Positions 47,282-58,996 are shown, counted from the stretch's first letter. The stretch: DNA of 64,000 nucleotides from Moniliella sp. 'wahieum' (GCA_003971905.1 RSEE01000028.1:62001-126000), one strand, 5' to 3'. Notes: a model not told the origin generated them from the letters alone. Program-made: numbers and translations.

Positions 47282-47553
47282 CACAACCGGAGAATGCGCG
47301 CGCAGACAGGCAGGCTGGCGCCGTGCGGCGCCAGGGGACGGGGTGCCAGAGCCCGGCCGAGGGGGCGCCATGCGGCACGGGCGCAGTGTGGCGGTGGGCT
47401 GGCGCACATTTTTGGTCTCGCAATTTGCGGCGGCGGGAGGGAAAGAAACAATGCGGCATGCGGCGCTGGGGCAGTGTGCGCCGGCGGCGGCGCCGGACAC
47501 AGGCGTGCGGGGGCGGCCCGCGCGGCCGGGGGCAGGCGCTGGCGCGGAGAGCT

Positions 47554-47573
47554 CAGTATGCAGTATGCAGTAG
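47554..47573. repeat. CAGTATG heptamer repeat
   Basis: CAGTATG, CAGTATG and CAGTAG. Confidence 0.6.
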
Positions 47574-47828
47574 CTCAGTCTTGCGGAGGCGCAGCGCTGA
47601 GGCGCAGAAAAAAAGACGCGCTTAAGTGCACCCACCATCACCCATCACGCATCGCGGGTTATGGTTGAGTTGCATGTTCGAAGCGCAGCCCCACACCGCC
47701 TGGTGCAGCGCTGGGATCGGCGCCCATACGCAGCTGCCCCTCTGGCCCTAGTCACTAGCCACCGCCCCTCCTTCCCTCCTGCGCGCCTCCGTCCACACCA
47801 CCACCACCCCTCCACCACCACCACCACC

Positions 47829-49772
47829 ATGGTGCTCTCCCTCGTCTCCCCCACCTGCGCCCGCGCCAGCGACGCACCCAATCCTGGTCCGCCAGCCTCG
47901 CCATCCCACTCTCCTTTGACGTCGCCCCCGTTCCGCGCCAGCCGCCACTCATCCCCCAGTCCGACTCGGGCGCAGACGACGACGACGACGACGATGGCGC
48001 ACGCAGTGATTCCACCCTGGTCGCCTATGCGTCTGCTGCCTCCTCCCACTCGCCCTCGTCCTCCTCCTGGTGGCCCTTCCACATCCAGCGCCGCAGCTTC
48101 ACTACGGGTACTACGCCTCCCCCCGACCCCCGATCCCTTTACCCACTCTTCCTCCCCCTCCTCTGCCCCCCTCCTCTGCTTCGTCTCATGGCGATCCCGA
48201 AAAACAACAGATGTACCTCCGGCCTCGGGGCCATGGCTCAGCCTCCCCACGTCCCGCTACCGCCGCCGCCGCCGCCTGCGCGCCGCTTGCATCTTCGCCT
48301 CAACCAGCGCTGGCTTGCTGCCGTTCTCATCACGTTGGTAATGAGCGCTGGTGGTGTGTGCTGCTTCTGTTCGAAGTGGTGCAGCCACCACCGTACAACA
48401 TTGTTCGTTCACGCGACTACGCCACTGTGCTGTCCAAGTTTGTTGTCGAGCAGAATCTCGTCCCGCTCGAAGGGGCGCGCCCCATCCTGCCTGGTCCAAC
48501 GCCATTGCTGAGCAGCTCTCCCGACTGGACGCCCGACGCGCGAGCGTGCCGAGACACTTGGTTGTTCCACCAAGCACCGCTCCAAACTGCTCAAGGTGCC
48601 CAACGATGCCGCCGCGCCCCAGCGTCCATCCCCGGGATCCTATTTAGCTCGGACCATGATGCGCCGCCGCCCGAGGAACTGGCCAAGTGGAAACAAGATT
48701 GGGCCCAATTAGGCTTTGATCCTCAGTTCCTTGATGAAGATGCTGCGGATGCATTTGTCGATGAGCACTTTGCTCTGGCGGAGCAAGACGAGCCATCGGA
48801 TACCGAGCTGATGCCTGGCCGTAACAAACCGACAGCCAACCCTTGAGCGAGACGCAGCATGCGTGGCGTGCGCTTCCCGCGGCGTGCTGCGCGCCGACTT
48901 TTGCGCTACATTCTTCTCCTCGTGCAAGGCGGCTCGTGGGCTGACATGGACGTGACTCCGCTCGCACCGCGCTCCACTTGGACTGTGGCCAAAGCGCGCT
49001 GGGTGCCCGTGGCGGACAGGCCAGTGAAGCGCACCCATTCCAACGCTTCCTGTCCGCTGCCTGGCACGGCTCCCGTTCCTCCCCAGGAACCGATTCGGCT
49101 GGTCGTGGATTGGAGTGTGAGCCGTGGGAGTACATGAGCCACAGTGCTCGTGCCTGGCTGGAAACGGCCCACATCCTGCCCATGAACCGGCACCGGGAAG
49201 TCCAGTTTACCCAGTGGGCGCTGCACGGCAGCGCAGGCATCCTATTTTGGTGGACGTGCTCCGTCGTCTGTTATTGGCAGACAACTGTATGATGCGTACC
49301 AAGTTCGCTCCGTATCCAGCCCCTTGTATGAGATGACGACCGATGGTGCGCCCATTGCGCCGGTACGCACGCGCCACCCCTGGACCGACATCCAGGCCGC
49401 GCGCAATGGTTGCGCCTGCACCCCACTAACCCGCCGCGGGAAGAGAGCAAGTGGACGACGAGTTGTCGCCTTGGCTTCGCTGGCCCATCTGGCCATGGAT
49501 GTGGTCCTGGCCACGATGGGGGTGGCACGAGTTGAGTGTGGAAGAGTGGACGGGCCCGGCACTTTGGACGACGCTGTGTTTAGCTACTTGTATGCGGTGG
49601 CGGGCGTACGACCTCGGGACCTGTACGTCTCTCGCAGCCGGTCCAAGTCGCCGACGTATAATCGCCCCGAGCAGGTTCAACCCGCCGCACCTCGCATGAA
49701 CATTCTAAGGTGTTCCACAACTTTCGTGGGTCGTGGAAGCACGGGGCGGATACGGTGGCACCCAAACTATAG
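47829..49772 (+). CDS. OCH1-type alpha-1,6-mannosyltransferase (Golgi, GT32 DXD family)
   Basis: Type II Golgi glycosyltransferase, probably adding the first outer-chain mannose to N-glycans or acting like Hoc1. A disordered head (SGADDDDDDDGARSDSTLVA) precedes the membrane anchor NQRWLAAVLITLVMSAGGVC. Catalytic-domain landmarks are ELAKWKQDWAQLGFDPQFLD with AFVDEHFA, then RYILLLVQGGSWADMDVTPL containing the DXD metal site (ADMD), PIRLVVDWSV, REVQFTQWALHGSAG, VEEWTGPALWTD with AVFSYLYAV, and a terminal HNFRGSWKHGADTVAPKL before TAG at 49770-49772. The ATG at 47829 (CACCATGG) is chosen as start. Frame breaks lie near 47920, 48360, 48580, 48845, 49130, 49230 and 49450. The exact paralogue cannot be fixed by eye. 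Confidence 0.85.
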
Positions 49773-49867
49773 CCCCCCCCCCCCCCCCCCCTGTGCTTGT
49801 TGCGCCCTTGTTGAAATTCCGGACCGAGCCGGGGTTCCGATATGATTCCCTCTCGGAGCGATGCCTG

Positions 49868-49896
49868 TCCTTTCCTTTCCTTTCCTTTCCTTTCCT
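49868..49896. repeat. TTTCC pentamer microsatellite
   Basis: About five TTTCC units. Confidence 0.75.
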
Positions 49897-50221
49897 GCGG
49901 TCCATTCCACCCTTGCTGCACGCCCTGTTTTCTTATCCCACAACCACCCTGCGTTCCTTTCTCGCATCTTCCATTCGTGCCTCATGTTTTTTTTGCGCCT
50001 CCCAAAATCATCAAGCGTGTATCGCCATACCACTCCATCCCCACCCCCCATGTCGCTGTTGGCCTAAGGCCTAACCCTTCAAACCTGGCTCCTCGACAGA
50101 TTCCCTATGAGATCTGGACACCCTTCGCGTGATTTGCACATTTTCGTCCGGCGTGTGGCGCCCGCGTAGCGCCCGTTGTTTCATGCCCAACGTCCAACAG
50201 CCGTGGGCGCAATTTGCAACA

Positions 50222-50242
50222 TGACATGTGACATGTGATATG
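50222..50242. repeat. TGACATG heptamer repeat, three copies
   Basis: TGACATG, TGACATG and TGATATG. Confidence 0.6.
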
Positions 50243-51608
50243 ACAATCGCATCATGAATCCATGCATAATCGATTCTCTTTGTCTTTCTGCCTGCCCCTC
50301 CCCGCCTTCTGGCCATAACCCGCATGACCTGGCGACCGACGTCCACGGCCCAGCACACTACTATGCCTGTCAAGTTGAGCCCAGGCGGGGGATGAAGGCA
50401 GTCCCGGGTCCTAAGGCCCCAGACAGACAGGTGTTTTGCTTTTCCCCCAGGCGTGACCGCACGCGTCACGCCCACGCGCCTCACGTGACGGGGTGTGGAC
50501 CAGTAACCAAATATGCCAAGCAATTGAAACCAATTGCAGCGAAAGCAGCTGCGTGGGATGCTCGAGCGGAACTGACGGCGGAAAAGTGCCGGTGGAGGAG
50601 AAGGAAAAAGGAGGTTTTAAAGGCCGGCGCCAGCGCTGCGTTTGCTTTTCTTTTTGCCCACCACCCCTGTACTCGGTATGTCTCCCCCCCAGGCCTCCCG
50701 GCGATGATTACAACATTATCCACACTGTTTGATCCCTTTGGGGACGTGATTGACGACTACTACAACGGTAGATGAGCCGCCATCAAGCATTGGACGAGTT
50801 CTACCTCGAAGCGAGCAATGTGCTGACTTGCTTTCCTGCTTTCCAGACTCGGTTCTGTCCTCAGCGCTGTCTCCCACCAAGCTACGCCCATCGCAATGAA
50901 CAGACAATGTACCAGTGTGACAGCTTGATCTGAAATAGAACCGAAGGCACGGAAGGGGGAGTTGGGGGAATGTGAGACGAATTAAAGCAAGGGGTGAAGA
51001 CAATGACTACTGTCCCTGTAACGATCCTGATTGCTTGCTATGGGAGGCCCTAGCAGACCTTAGCTGTGACGCTCTTAAAGCGGCCCCTGGGCATGTTGCA
51101 GTTGATGAAACAATGGCATGTCATGATGACAGGCCGCCAAGGTGTATCAATTATGGACCCTAGCCAAGGGGCAGCCACAGGCCAATCCTGGTAGGCAGTG
51201 TAAAGTAGACGCTCGTACATGTCGATAGGTTAGGATCGAGCATATCTTGCGGTTGGTCAAGGTTCAAGCCCGTCCTAGCGTTTGACAGCCACATTGGCGG
51301 AATGGTCCAAGTAACAATCGAGCAAGCCACTGGGAAGTCGGGGTATCAGGCATGCTCCTGTACGGGTCAGGCTCGGCGTTTACGGAAAGGTAGATCAATG
51401 TTCCAAACTCACATACCATCCAGCCGATCTTGCACATTGAAGATGGGATTTGGAACCAGAGGGGGGGGTATCCGCCACACGCGTCAGGGCGATACGACGA
51501 TTTGGTCAGGATCCACCCGGAAAAGCTCGCTGGGCCCAACGATGGAGAGCGCATGCTGGGGTTGGTGGGGAAAGAGACCTCGAAGCAGAGCGGGGTATAT
51601 GCGTTGAA

Positions 51609-52228
51609 TCAGGGGGATTCTGGGGCGGGTGGAGGGGAAGAGACGATGAGCTGCTGGCCATGCTTGGGCACCACCGCCACATCCGTCCCGATTCGGTACG
51701 TCTGGATCGACTCGTGCACCACCAGGTCCGCCACGTCCCACAGCGGAATCAAACGCCGGTTCGTCCCCGTCACCACCAACGTACCTGTTTCGGCAGCCCA
51801 GGGCGCAGGAAACCCACGAATCGTGGTCAGCTGCAGTCCTACCCCGGGGATTGCTTGCACCGTTTCGCGCTGAACCGCAACCGCCTTGACGAACAGGTAG
51901 GTCCCAATGATGAAACCAGCCACAATCACCGCATACGTAAAAGGAGCCGGCGCCAAAACAAGTAGATGGGACACAATTCCCCCAAGCACGAATCCAGCTA
52001 CTAAATTCGTTGGGTTCCAGGACGGCCCGTGCATGTCCAAGCTTACTGTGACGCTGCCATCGGGAGCATCGCTAATATGCAACAGGCCCAGCTGTGCTTG
52101 TGCGGACTGGGTTATCTTGCCGGAAGGCGAGGGGCGGCCCAAAAACCGGACCAAATGGGCACAGTCCACTTCCACTGCGCTTCCGTGACGACGGACGTGC
52201 TGTATGTTGGCAGGATCCGAATGGTCAT
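51609..52228 (-). CDS. GPI15: PIG-H/GPI15, subunit of the GPI-GlcNAc transferase
   Basis: PIG-H is part of the ER complex that transfers GlcNAc to phosphatidylinositol, the first step of GPI-anchor synthesis. Two hydrophobic segments are seen, LVAGFVLGGIVSHLLVLAPA and FTYAVIVAGFIIGTYLFVKA, followed at once by the PIG-H domain: ETVQAIPGVGLQLTTIRGF, then RRLIPLWDVADLVVHESIQT and QLIVSSPPPAPESP with the stop at 51609. This order (two membrane segments, then the E-x-V-x-x-I-x-G-V-G-x-Q-L block and FIPL-x-x-I-x-D-V-V-I-x-E) is the family pattern. The ATG at 52228 (MTIRILPTYSTSVVTE) is in another frame and needs one single-base correction near 52170. The main frame is also open upstream into the S9 remnant, so a different start is possible. 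Confidence 0.8.
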
Positions 52229-52238
52229 CGGCGAGCAC

Positions 52239-53878
52239 AGCAACCAGGTAGCCACGCGAAGTCCAGTAGGCCACCTCGAGGCTCAGGCCGGGGAGAAACG
52301 GGGCTTGGCGCGGTCCTGGACCATGATCCGGCAGGGGGGGAGGGTGCCTTCCACTGCTTGGTACTCTGGGTTGTGGGGGGGGAACACACATGCGTACGCG
52401 GTACCCATTTGGCCATCGGACAGAGTAGTGGGAAAGGCTATTTCGGTCGGGCGGCTGAACCAAGAAACAGGTACGTTCCCGTTGGTGATCGCGTTGGACG
52501 TGCGCTTGATCGTGACCACATCCTTGCTGCTGAGGCGATGCGTTGGGTCTCCGTCAGCCAGAGCAAGCATCGCGTTAGTCAGGTGAATCACACATATTCC
52601 GGAACGTTGTTGTCCGATGAGAATACAGCTGCGATTCGAGAAGAGGAAAGAGCCATGACGGAATGAGCGGCCCGGAATGGTGTACTGAGTCGGAGAAGAG
52701 TTTGCTTTTCCAAGTCGAAGAGAACAAACGAGTGGGACGCGGTGGTGGCAAAGTCGATAAAGAGCACCGTTGGCGTCATGAATACATAGCTCGACCTGTG
52801 CACATGTTCGATCAGCATTCCTGCTCTAGACCAGCTCAGCATCAAGTCCAACCTACCGGCCATGCATGCGCGCTGGCGCCAGTGCATCTGAGCCCACCTT
52901 CTCCTCGAGCACCAGGCAAGGTTCCGACACGCTCACTTTCCCATGATGAACGGAGACCTCGACGGAGTAGAGACTGGTATCCTGGGGGCGGTCCGAGGCG
53001 AAAAATAGTGTTTCAACCGCGTGTGGCAAGGACGTGTCTGGACCAGGCTGCCACGTAGGTTGGTACAACACCCCCCCGCTGGACACCGCCAGTGGGATCG
53101 TGACCACTGCCTCATCCATTCCGATCGTATGGATAGATGAATCGAAAGAAACAACGACAAGTTCCGTCTCCCTGAACGTCATCAATCGGCGTGACCAACG
53201 GACAAAGGCAAGCTTGGTCCCTGAAGGCGAGAAGGAGGGGCCCGAACACAAAGCAAGGCCAGTAGCGAGGGTGGTGGTTGTCTTGTTTCGCATGTCAATC
53301 AGGACCAACTCTTGGGGCACTGGAGGTGATTCGTCAGTACATTCGCCTCGGTCCTCGCGGAGGCAGGCAATGAGATTGGGCACAGCCGGGTGCGGGGCCA
53401 AGTCAGAAAAGTACCAAGTATGCCTCTCGCAATCAGAATCAATCCGTTCTGGCGTGGAATCTCCCGAGTCGAGGGATGGATTTGAGACGCGGTATACCCC
53501 TCCCTTGTCCAGGTCGGTAAAGACAATGCTCCTGTCAGCCAAGACGATACTGGCTCGGCCGGCATGTCTCGGTGCATTGCGACAGGCGTTCGCAGCACCG
53601 CAAGCCATGTCGGTTGGGGGGATCAACTCGACAAGAGGACGAGTGGATGCGGGTAAAGCAGTCAGGTCGGGCACCTCCATATAGACAAGGGCAGTGCGGC
53701 CTGGTTCGGAGGGACGGGACTCGTGCCACAAGAGTGGGGCCGGGACAGTGGGGGAGGAAGGGAGGCCACTGTAGCCACTCAGGACCTGCATAAGTTGCAT
53801 CGACTCCTGTGCGAGAAGATCGGAAGAAATGGGACTGTCCCATGTGCCATACCGGGCTGTTTTCCGCCTCGGCGTCAT
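52239..53878 (-). CDS. S9 prolyl-oligopeptidase-type peptidase, propeller part only (truncated)
   Basis: Starts MTPRRKTARYGTWDSPISSD at 53878, the usual start of fungal dipeptidyl-aminopeptidase/acylaminoacyl-peptidase-like proteins. Beta-propeller blades follow: ASIVLADRSIVFTDLDKGGV with YRVSN, LIACLREDRGECTDESPP, ALCSGPSFSPSGTKLAFVRW, ETLFFASDRPQDTSLYSVEV. The linker to the hydrolase is recognisable (AYACVFPPHNPEYQAVEGTL and GLSLEVAYWTSRGYLVAV). There the similarity stops. The GGSAGG nucleophile motif and the Asp and His of the catalytic domain, about 250 residues, are absent, and PIG-H begins some 10 bp later. This is either a truncated gene or a deletion/misjoin in the assembly. Frame breaks lie near 52860, 52600 and 52300. 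Confidence 0.75.
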
Positions 53879-54380
53879 GGCCGCAGAGGCAGCGGTGGTG
53901 GTGATGCCGACGGCCGATGTAGGCTCAACTTGCTCTGTTGGAGCTTCAGTTGAAGCTTCAGTGTTCAGTGATGCAATGATGGTGCCCTCTTTGAAGTATT
54001 GAAGGTTAATTTCACTTCTATGCCTCCCGCGAGCAGATGCGCTCTTGCAACATAATAGGTGTCGCTAATTGGTTGGCTTATTATATAGACCACCACCTCA
54101 TCCACCGCTAGTGCGAATGCATCATCTTCGAGGGTCATCAGGACTGATCAGAGCGGTCGGGCACAGCGATGAATTACTAGTAGGTAGGTGATAGGGAAGC
54201 ACAGAGAGGGTTGGTTCGACCAAACTATCAGACAAAAGAACACGGTGCAAGAGAGTAGAGCAGGACCAAAGGACAGAGGAGACACGGGGCGAATCAAGCT
54301 GAGAGGGGTATCAAGCAGGGTAGTAAGGATATAAGAAGAAGTCGTAAGCGGTTATTGCTTAACGTTTTGAAGAAAGCGCC
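53879..54380. other. AT-richer spacer between the S9 remnant and the RhoGEF
   Basis: About 500 bp, lower in GC than the flanking genes. It carries the upstream region of the S9 gene and the 3' region of the RhoGEF. The words TTGAAGC and TTCAGTT repeat near 53940-53965. No gene seen. Confidence 0.45.
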
Positions 54381-57326
54381 TCAGTAGGGTGATGATGCCG
54401 AGTCGCACAGGCCCGCCACACGTGAGGCAATCACCAATGCATCAGCCACGCTCTGGTGCGCCTGCGAGCCAGGGCGAGTGGTCTTGTGCAACTCGCGAAG
54501 GAGCAGCAGGTAACGAGGTAGCCGTTGTGTTCTGGCCAGGGACAAGAGGTCAATGTCTGCTTTTGGTACACCTTTCAACCGAAAAAGAGGGAGAGGATAC
54601 ATACGGCATAATCACAACGTCCAAAGCCGACAGGCTTTTGGAAAGTCCTATGCCCTCAACACGCGATGGGGAAGGGCAAGGTGTGGTGAACCCCCTCTTA
54701 CGATGAGGCGGGGAATTAAGGCAGGAAGTGGCGTCAGTTGTTGACGAGGGTAAACTTTTTCCTCTTAGTGCGCTCCATTCGCCCTTTGATGACTGGTCGG
54801 CCACTTGGGGGATAGGCTCGGACCGCAATCCAGCCATGATGTCGGGTACAGCAAAGACCATGCGACAAACGTTGCTTCTAGGCTAGCTGCGACTGCGTCA
54901 AACGCAGCGCCTACCCCGATGGCAGTCGGGTCGGCACAAAAGTAGGAAACAAGGGTGTGGGACACGGCCAAGAGCAAGGGTAGTACTTCGGCCAAGGACT
55001 GGAGGTAGGGTGCACTTGCCCCTTGAGACAAAAGTGCTTGTACTGTCCGCAAGAGTGAGGACAGATGCTGGGCATAAGAGCGTTCGGTTTGGTTCAGCTC
55101 CCGGAGGACAAACAATGCTTGCACCTCGTTTCGCCACGTTGTCTCATCGGTCAATGGTCCCTGTTCTTGGCCGGAGGCGTGCCCGAAGCGGGTCAAGAGA
55201 GGATGAGGCGAACAAGGAGATGAAATTTGAGCCGCAGCAGGCTGGGGGCTGGCACTTGCACCCTCTTTTTGGCTTGTCGCTTCGGTTGGCACTAGGCGAT
55301 CCGTGATGTTGGTCGAGGTGGAAGAAGTGCGGGTTGCAGTGAAAGACGGGGTCCGCTGCGAGCAATTCGAACCACTTCTCTCGCTGCTTGGATTGGTTTG
55401 AAGAAGACTTGACTCATGATCGACTCCAGTAGCTTGGCAATGAAGATCTCTCAGTTTCTCGAGCAAGGCCATAAATGCGAAATCGTCGTCCACCACAGAG
55501 TCAGGCGGATAAGAGGGTATTTGAAGGAGCATCTCCGGGGCTGCTCCGTGATCCAAAGGCCGATGGTTGGCATGCCGCTCAGGGAGAGGAGCTACTAAAT
55601 GATCAGTTTCCTCAGAACAAGCAGTGGGTGTAGATTCCCTCTCTCGCACCGCTGACGCAGACTGACATCGTGGCGGACCCATTTCTGGGGTGGAGAGGTC
55701 AGGGGGGAAACGCATTTAAGGCTACTGCGACGGGACGAGACCGTGGAACGAGGGCCGCAGTGTGCCCCTGTGAGGACAAAGGATGACGGGGCTGGCTTTC
55801 CATGTGAGACCGAGCGCAACAAGCGGGTAGAATTCGAAGCTGAACGGCTGAACGTTCCTTCTGTTCGTCCGAGCGAAGTAGATCGAACGGATGGCGACTT
55901 AGCGCGAGAGGTAACGGGAGGGTTGCGTGGTAGAACGTTGACTGCTGGTCCATTCGCGATGACAGAAGAGGGTTGAGTTGCAATCTGAACGTGCACGCTT
56001 TGAGGCTGATTCCGCGATTGCCTCTCTGCACTACATGCTCGTTGCCAGCTTGGCCGTCTTGCTGTTCGGGGAGGGGACAGAGTATCACCCGTAGCCACAC
56101 CCTCTTGAACAGTCTCAACGGCACCAGGGCGCAGGGAGCACCTGCGTTGAATCAATGAGGTCGTTAATGAAGCTTGGGTGGAGTTGGACCGTTTCACCAG
56201 ACTAGATGTAGCGCGCATCAATCGACCTGACCCTCTTGGCATTCCCTGGTCATCAGCTTTTCCTAGCTGAATGCCTGTACTGGAGCAGTTTAATAAAGCA
56301 CAAGCTTCGATCCCAAGAGAAGACTGTGCTGGTTCCGGAGGAGAGGGTGTATCCATATCCGGTTCATGCGGCATGGCGGATGACGCACTATCCCTCTCCG
56401 TCTTTGGCATAGGTAACGGTGAGGAAGAAGGTGATCGACCTTGCCGTGACAAGGAGCGAAGGAGATATCCCATGCCCCTCTTTGGTGATACCTGTGGGCT
56501 AACCCGGAATGTCTTCTGGCCAGTAGGAGAGGGGACCGGAGTCTGACGTCTCCCCCGAGGCGAACAGGCCTCAACTGGTCCCGTCCTGGGTCCGTCAGGA
56601 TGCTGATGATTTTCCGGAATGGTTAATGACATGGGTTTGGCCCGGAACATTTCGGGTTTGGTAACTGAATTGTCTGATTGATGTGCGAGGCATGTCACGC
56701 GAAACGTACATGTTAGTACTAAACAGCTGGGGATTCGGACAAGAGCATCATCACATACCCTTAAAAGAAGGGGCAGGATCTGATGAAAGCCCTTCTTCCT
56801 TGGAACGGTGCCCAGACAAGGGAACATCATCGGTCCCTTTCGGGCTTAGATCACCAGAAGAAAGGACGTTGTAGGCGTAGCGTGCTGCAACGGGATTCGC
56901 AAGCTCGGGTACGAAAGAGTTGTTACTGCCAGCCGGATACGGGGCCGAGGTCGGGTAAGCAGAGGTAGGCTCACCTGCGGGGGTCATTGAACCCAGAGGG
57001 AGCGGGTGCGAGGGAGCTGCGACAGAATGCGGGATGTTATCATGGTTGACGAATTGATGAAAGGCGACGGGGTCCAAAAGAGAGGACGCGGGAGTAAGGA
57101 CGTTTCTGTAGATCGCGTCAAGACGGGGGTGAGGTGTGGACCAAGGTCGAGCTCCAACGTAAGCGGGGCCAAGGGGCCCAGGTACGGATTTGGGAGGGTG
57201 TTTTCGGAAGCAGGAGCGGAAGTAGGAGGCACAAACAGACGGGGGAAGAAGAGGACTGGTAGCAGCCGAGCTGAGATTGAGCAGCTGGGAACGCAGCAGC
57301 TGCGGGTCGTCGCCCACGCTGATCAT
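54381..57326 (-). CDS. RhoGEF: long Ser/Arg-rich N-terminus with a C-terminal Dbl-homology domain, two introns
   Basis: Guanine-nucleotide exchange factor for Rho-family GTPases. It starts MISVGDDPQLLRSQLLNLSS at 57326 (an in-phase start a little upstream is possible) and continues with a helical head (VCASYFRSCFRKHPPKS). Then come about 450 disordered residues with phosphorylation-type motifs (MGYLLRSLSRQGRSPSSS, TRLLRSVSHG). The DH domain begins at VQALFVLRELNQTERSYAQH, then LSSLLRTVQALLSQ, and reaches the diagnostic CR3 helix PTQRLPRYLLLLRELHKTT. That helix is created by splicing 54532-54604 (73 bp, donor GTATGT, acceptor CAG). A second intron at 56674-56758 (85 bp) has GTATGT and a perfect TACTAAC. 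The protein stops about 30 residues after CR3, so there is no PH or BAR domain. Frame breaks lie near 55680 and 54830. Confidence 0.8.
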
Positions 57327-58168
57327 GATGTCGATGGCAGGAAGGACCTGGGTTAGGTGGAAAAGACATGATGGTTGGAAGAGAGAGAGGAGGGAGCGGG
57401 GGATGGTGACTCAATGTGAGTGGATGATGGATGATCGAACCGATCGCTGGTTGGTTACGGTTGCGGTTACCGGAAACAAGTAGCCGTGCTAGATTCCTAC
57501 AAGTTGGTTGCAATGTCATTACTTAGTTCCAGTTATTCGCTACTAGCCACTGTCGTTCTGGTTGAGAGCGAGAGGCCGATCGTCCCCTCTGTAACCTTCC
57601 GTAGCCCCACAGCCACTCTTCACATCTCTGCACCGGCCAACGGGTCACAGCACGCAGCCACAGTACACCGTCTCGGCCGGAAATGGCGCGATGGTAACCG
57701 GTGAATGCGCACATGGCATAAGAGCATGCTTGATGATGCCTAGGATGGGGTGCACGAGCGCAAGTGCGGGTCCGCTGTGGAGACAAGGCAATGGAGTGCA
57801 GTGATTAAACTACTATCGATTGCGGAGTACCGCCTACACCTGAGACCCAGTACCTCAGTACACTCAGTTCCACAATTAGCCAAGGAAGGCGACGAAGGGG
57901 GGCTGTGTTGATGCACTGCGTGATGCAATGGCGCCAGTACAATGGCTGGGACCGTGCGTGACACAGCCTGGCCCAGCGCGTCCGTCGACATGAACGAGAA
58001 AATTCACAATTTGATTCACTCCCTGTGGTACATACAATTGAGATGCCATATTGGATGCCGCCCACATCCGCATCACGCGTCCCGCGTCAAGCTTCAAGCT
58101 AGCTAGCTTCACACTTGGGGCTTCGTGCGTAGGAGCCGCCGCAGAACAGCCCCCAAATGGGTAAGGCG

Positions 58169-58230
58169 GGTAACTGGTAACCGGTAACATTAAAACAGGT
58201 AAAACGTGTAACCCGGTAACATGTAACAAG
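58169..58230. repeat. Degenerate GGTAACN heptamer cluster
   Basis: GGTAACT, GGTAACC and GGTAACA in register, followed by diverged GGTAAAA, GGTAACA and TGTAACA. Confidence 0.65.
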
Positions 58231-58284
58231 GCAAGCTGCTGATGACTAGGTGACTGGTGAAACCGGTGGAGCGCTGAGCTCAGC

Positions 58285-58305
58285 GCATCGAGCATCGAGC
58301 ATCCC
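58285..58305. repeat. GCATCGA heptamer repeat, three copies
   Basis: GCATCGA, GCATCGA and GCATCCC. Confidence 0.65.
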
Positions 58306-58884
58306 ACATGCAATAATCGTCCTTTCGAGAAGCGCAAAAGCAGCACTGACGTTTTCGGATCGATGATTTGAGATCTCTCAGTCATGTTTTATCCACTGAG
58401 ATCGGCACTTAGTTGTACTTGGCCACCTTGAAGCTGCAAGTCGATGAAGCTAGGTACGTTGGGCGTGTCGGACATAGGAACCATGTGACATGTGACACGA
58501 GAACGCTATTACCCGTTACGCGTTACATTGCACGTTAAACATGTTGGACAGAAAAGATGGAACCGGTGGCGACGCGCGAGACGCCAATGGCGACGCCACA
58601 GAGCCTCAGGCCTGAGATCTTCTGAGACCAGCCGCCCCCCAGGAAGTGGGTACTGGGTGTACTGAGTACTGATCGATGATCGGCATCCCGCGTCTTGAAG
58701 CTTGACCGGTGATCGATGATCGGTCGTCGAAGCGCCCACCGGCCCTGGAGATCAATTCAATCATGCCTTGCATACCCAGTTGGTCACGCGGCACGCCATA
58801 TTCGTTTTCTATCCATACCACATCCAGAATCCAATGCCGGCAGCCACAGCCAGAGATGCGTATTGCACGCGCTTGAGCACTTGG

Positions 58885-58912
58885 GCTTGAAGCTTGAAGC
58901 TTGAAGCTTGAG
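58885..58912. repeat. GCTTGAA heptamer repeat, four copies
   Basis: GCTTGAA three times, then GCTTGAG. This is the reverse complement of the array at 11951-12053. More copies lie near 59140-59165. Confidence 0.8.
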
Positions 58913-58973
58913 ATCGATGAGAGCTTGAGAGGCCAGAGTGTGAGAGGGTACGGCTAGGGTTCTCCTGCACAGC

Positions 58974-58996
58974 CATCATGCATCATGCATCATGCA
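58974..58996. repeat. CATCATG heptamer repeat, three copies
   Basis: Three perfect CATCATG units followed by CA. Confidence 0.75.

Larger units (their letters stand above)
45813..47828. other. 2.0 kb gene-free spacer
   Basis: Between two plus-strand genes. No frame resembles a known protein. It includes the regular GGTAACG array at 46729-46784 and two small heptamer clusters. The segment 46800-47560 is very GC-rich with frames open in all phases, as expected from composition. Confidence 0.5.
49773..51608. other. Convergent 1.8 kb spacer with a 19-C run
   Basis: It starts with 19 C directly after the OCH1-like stop (49773-49791), then a TTTCC pentamer run at 49868-49896 and TGACATG heptamers at 50222-50242. 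50900-51300 is lower in GC. No gene recognised; a short frame near 50690 (DDYNIIHTV) is too small to judge. Confidence 0.5.

Noticed and set aside
51240-51290. GGTTCAAGCCC resembling a tRNA T-arm or B box
   Set aside because: No matching acceptor stem, A box or anticodon arm at the right distance.
51609-52463. S9-PIG-H read as one designed fusion protein
   Set aside because: The open frame is continuous, but the peptidase lacks its active domain and PIG-H has its own ATG; a functional fusion is not supported over truncation or misjoin.
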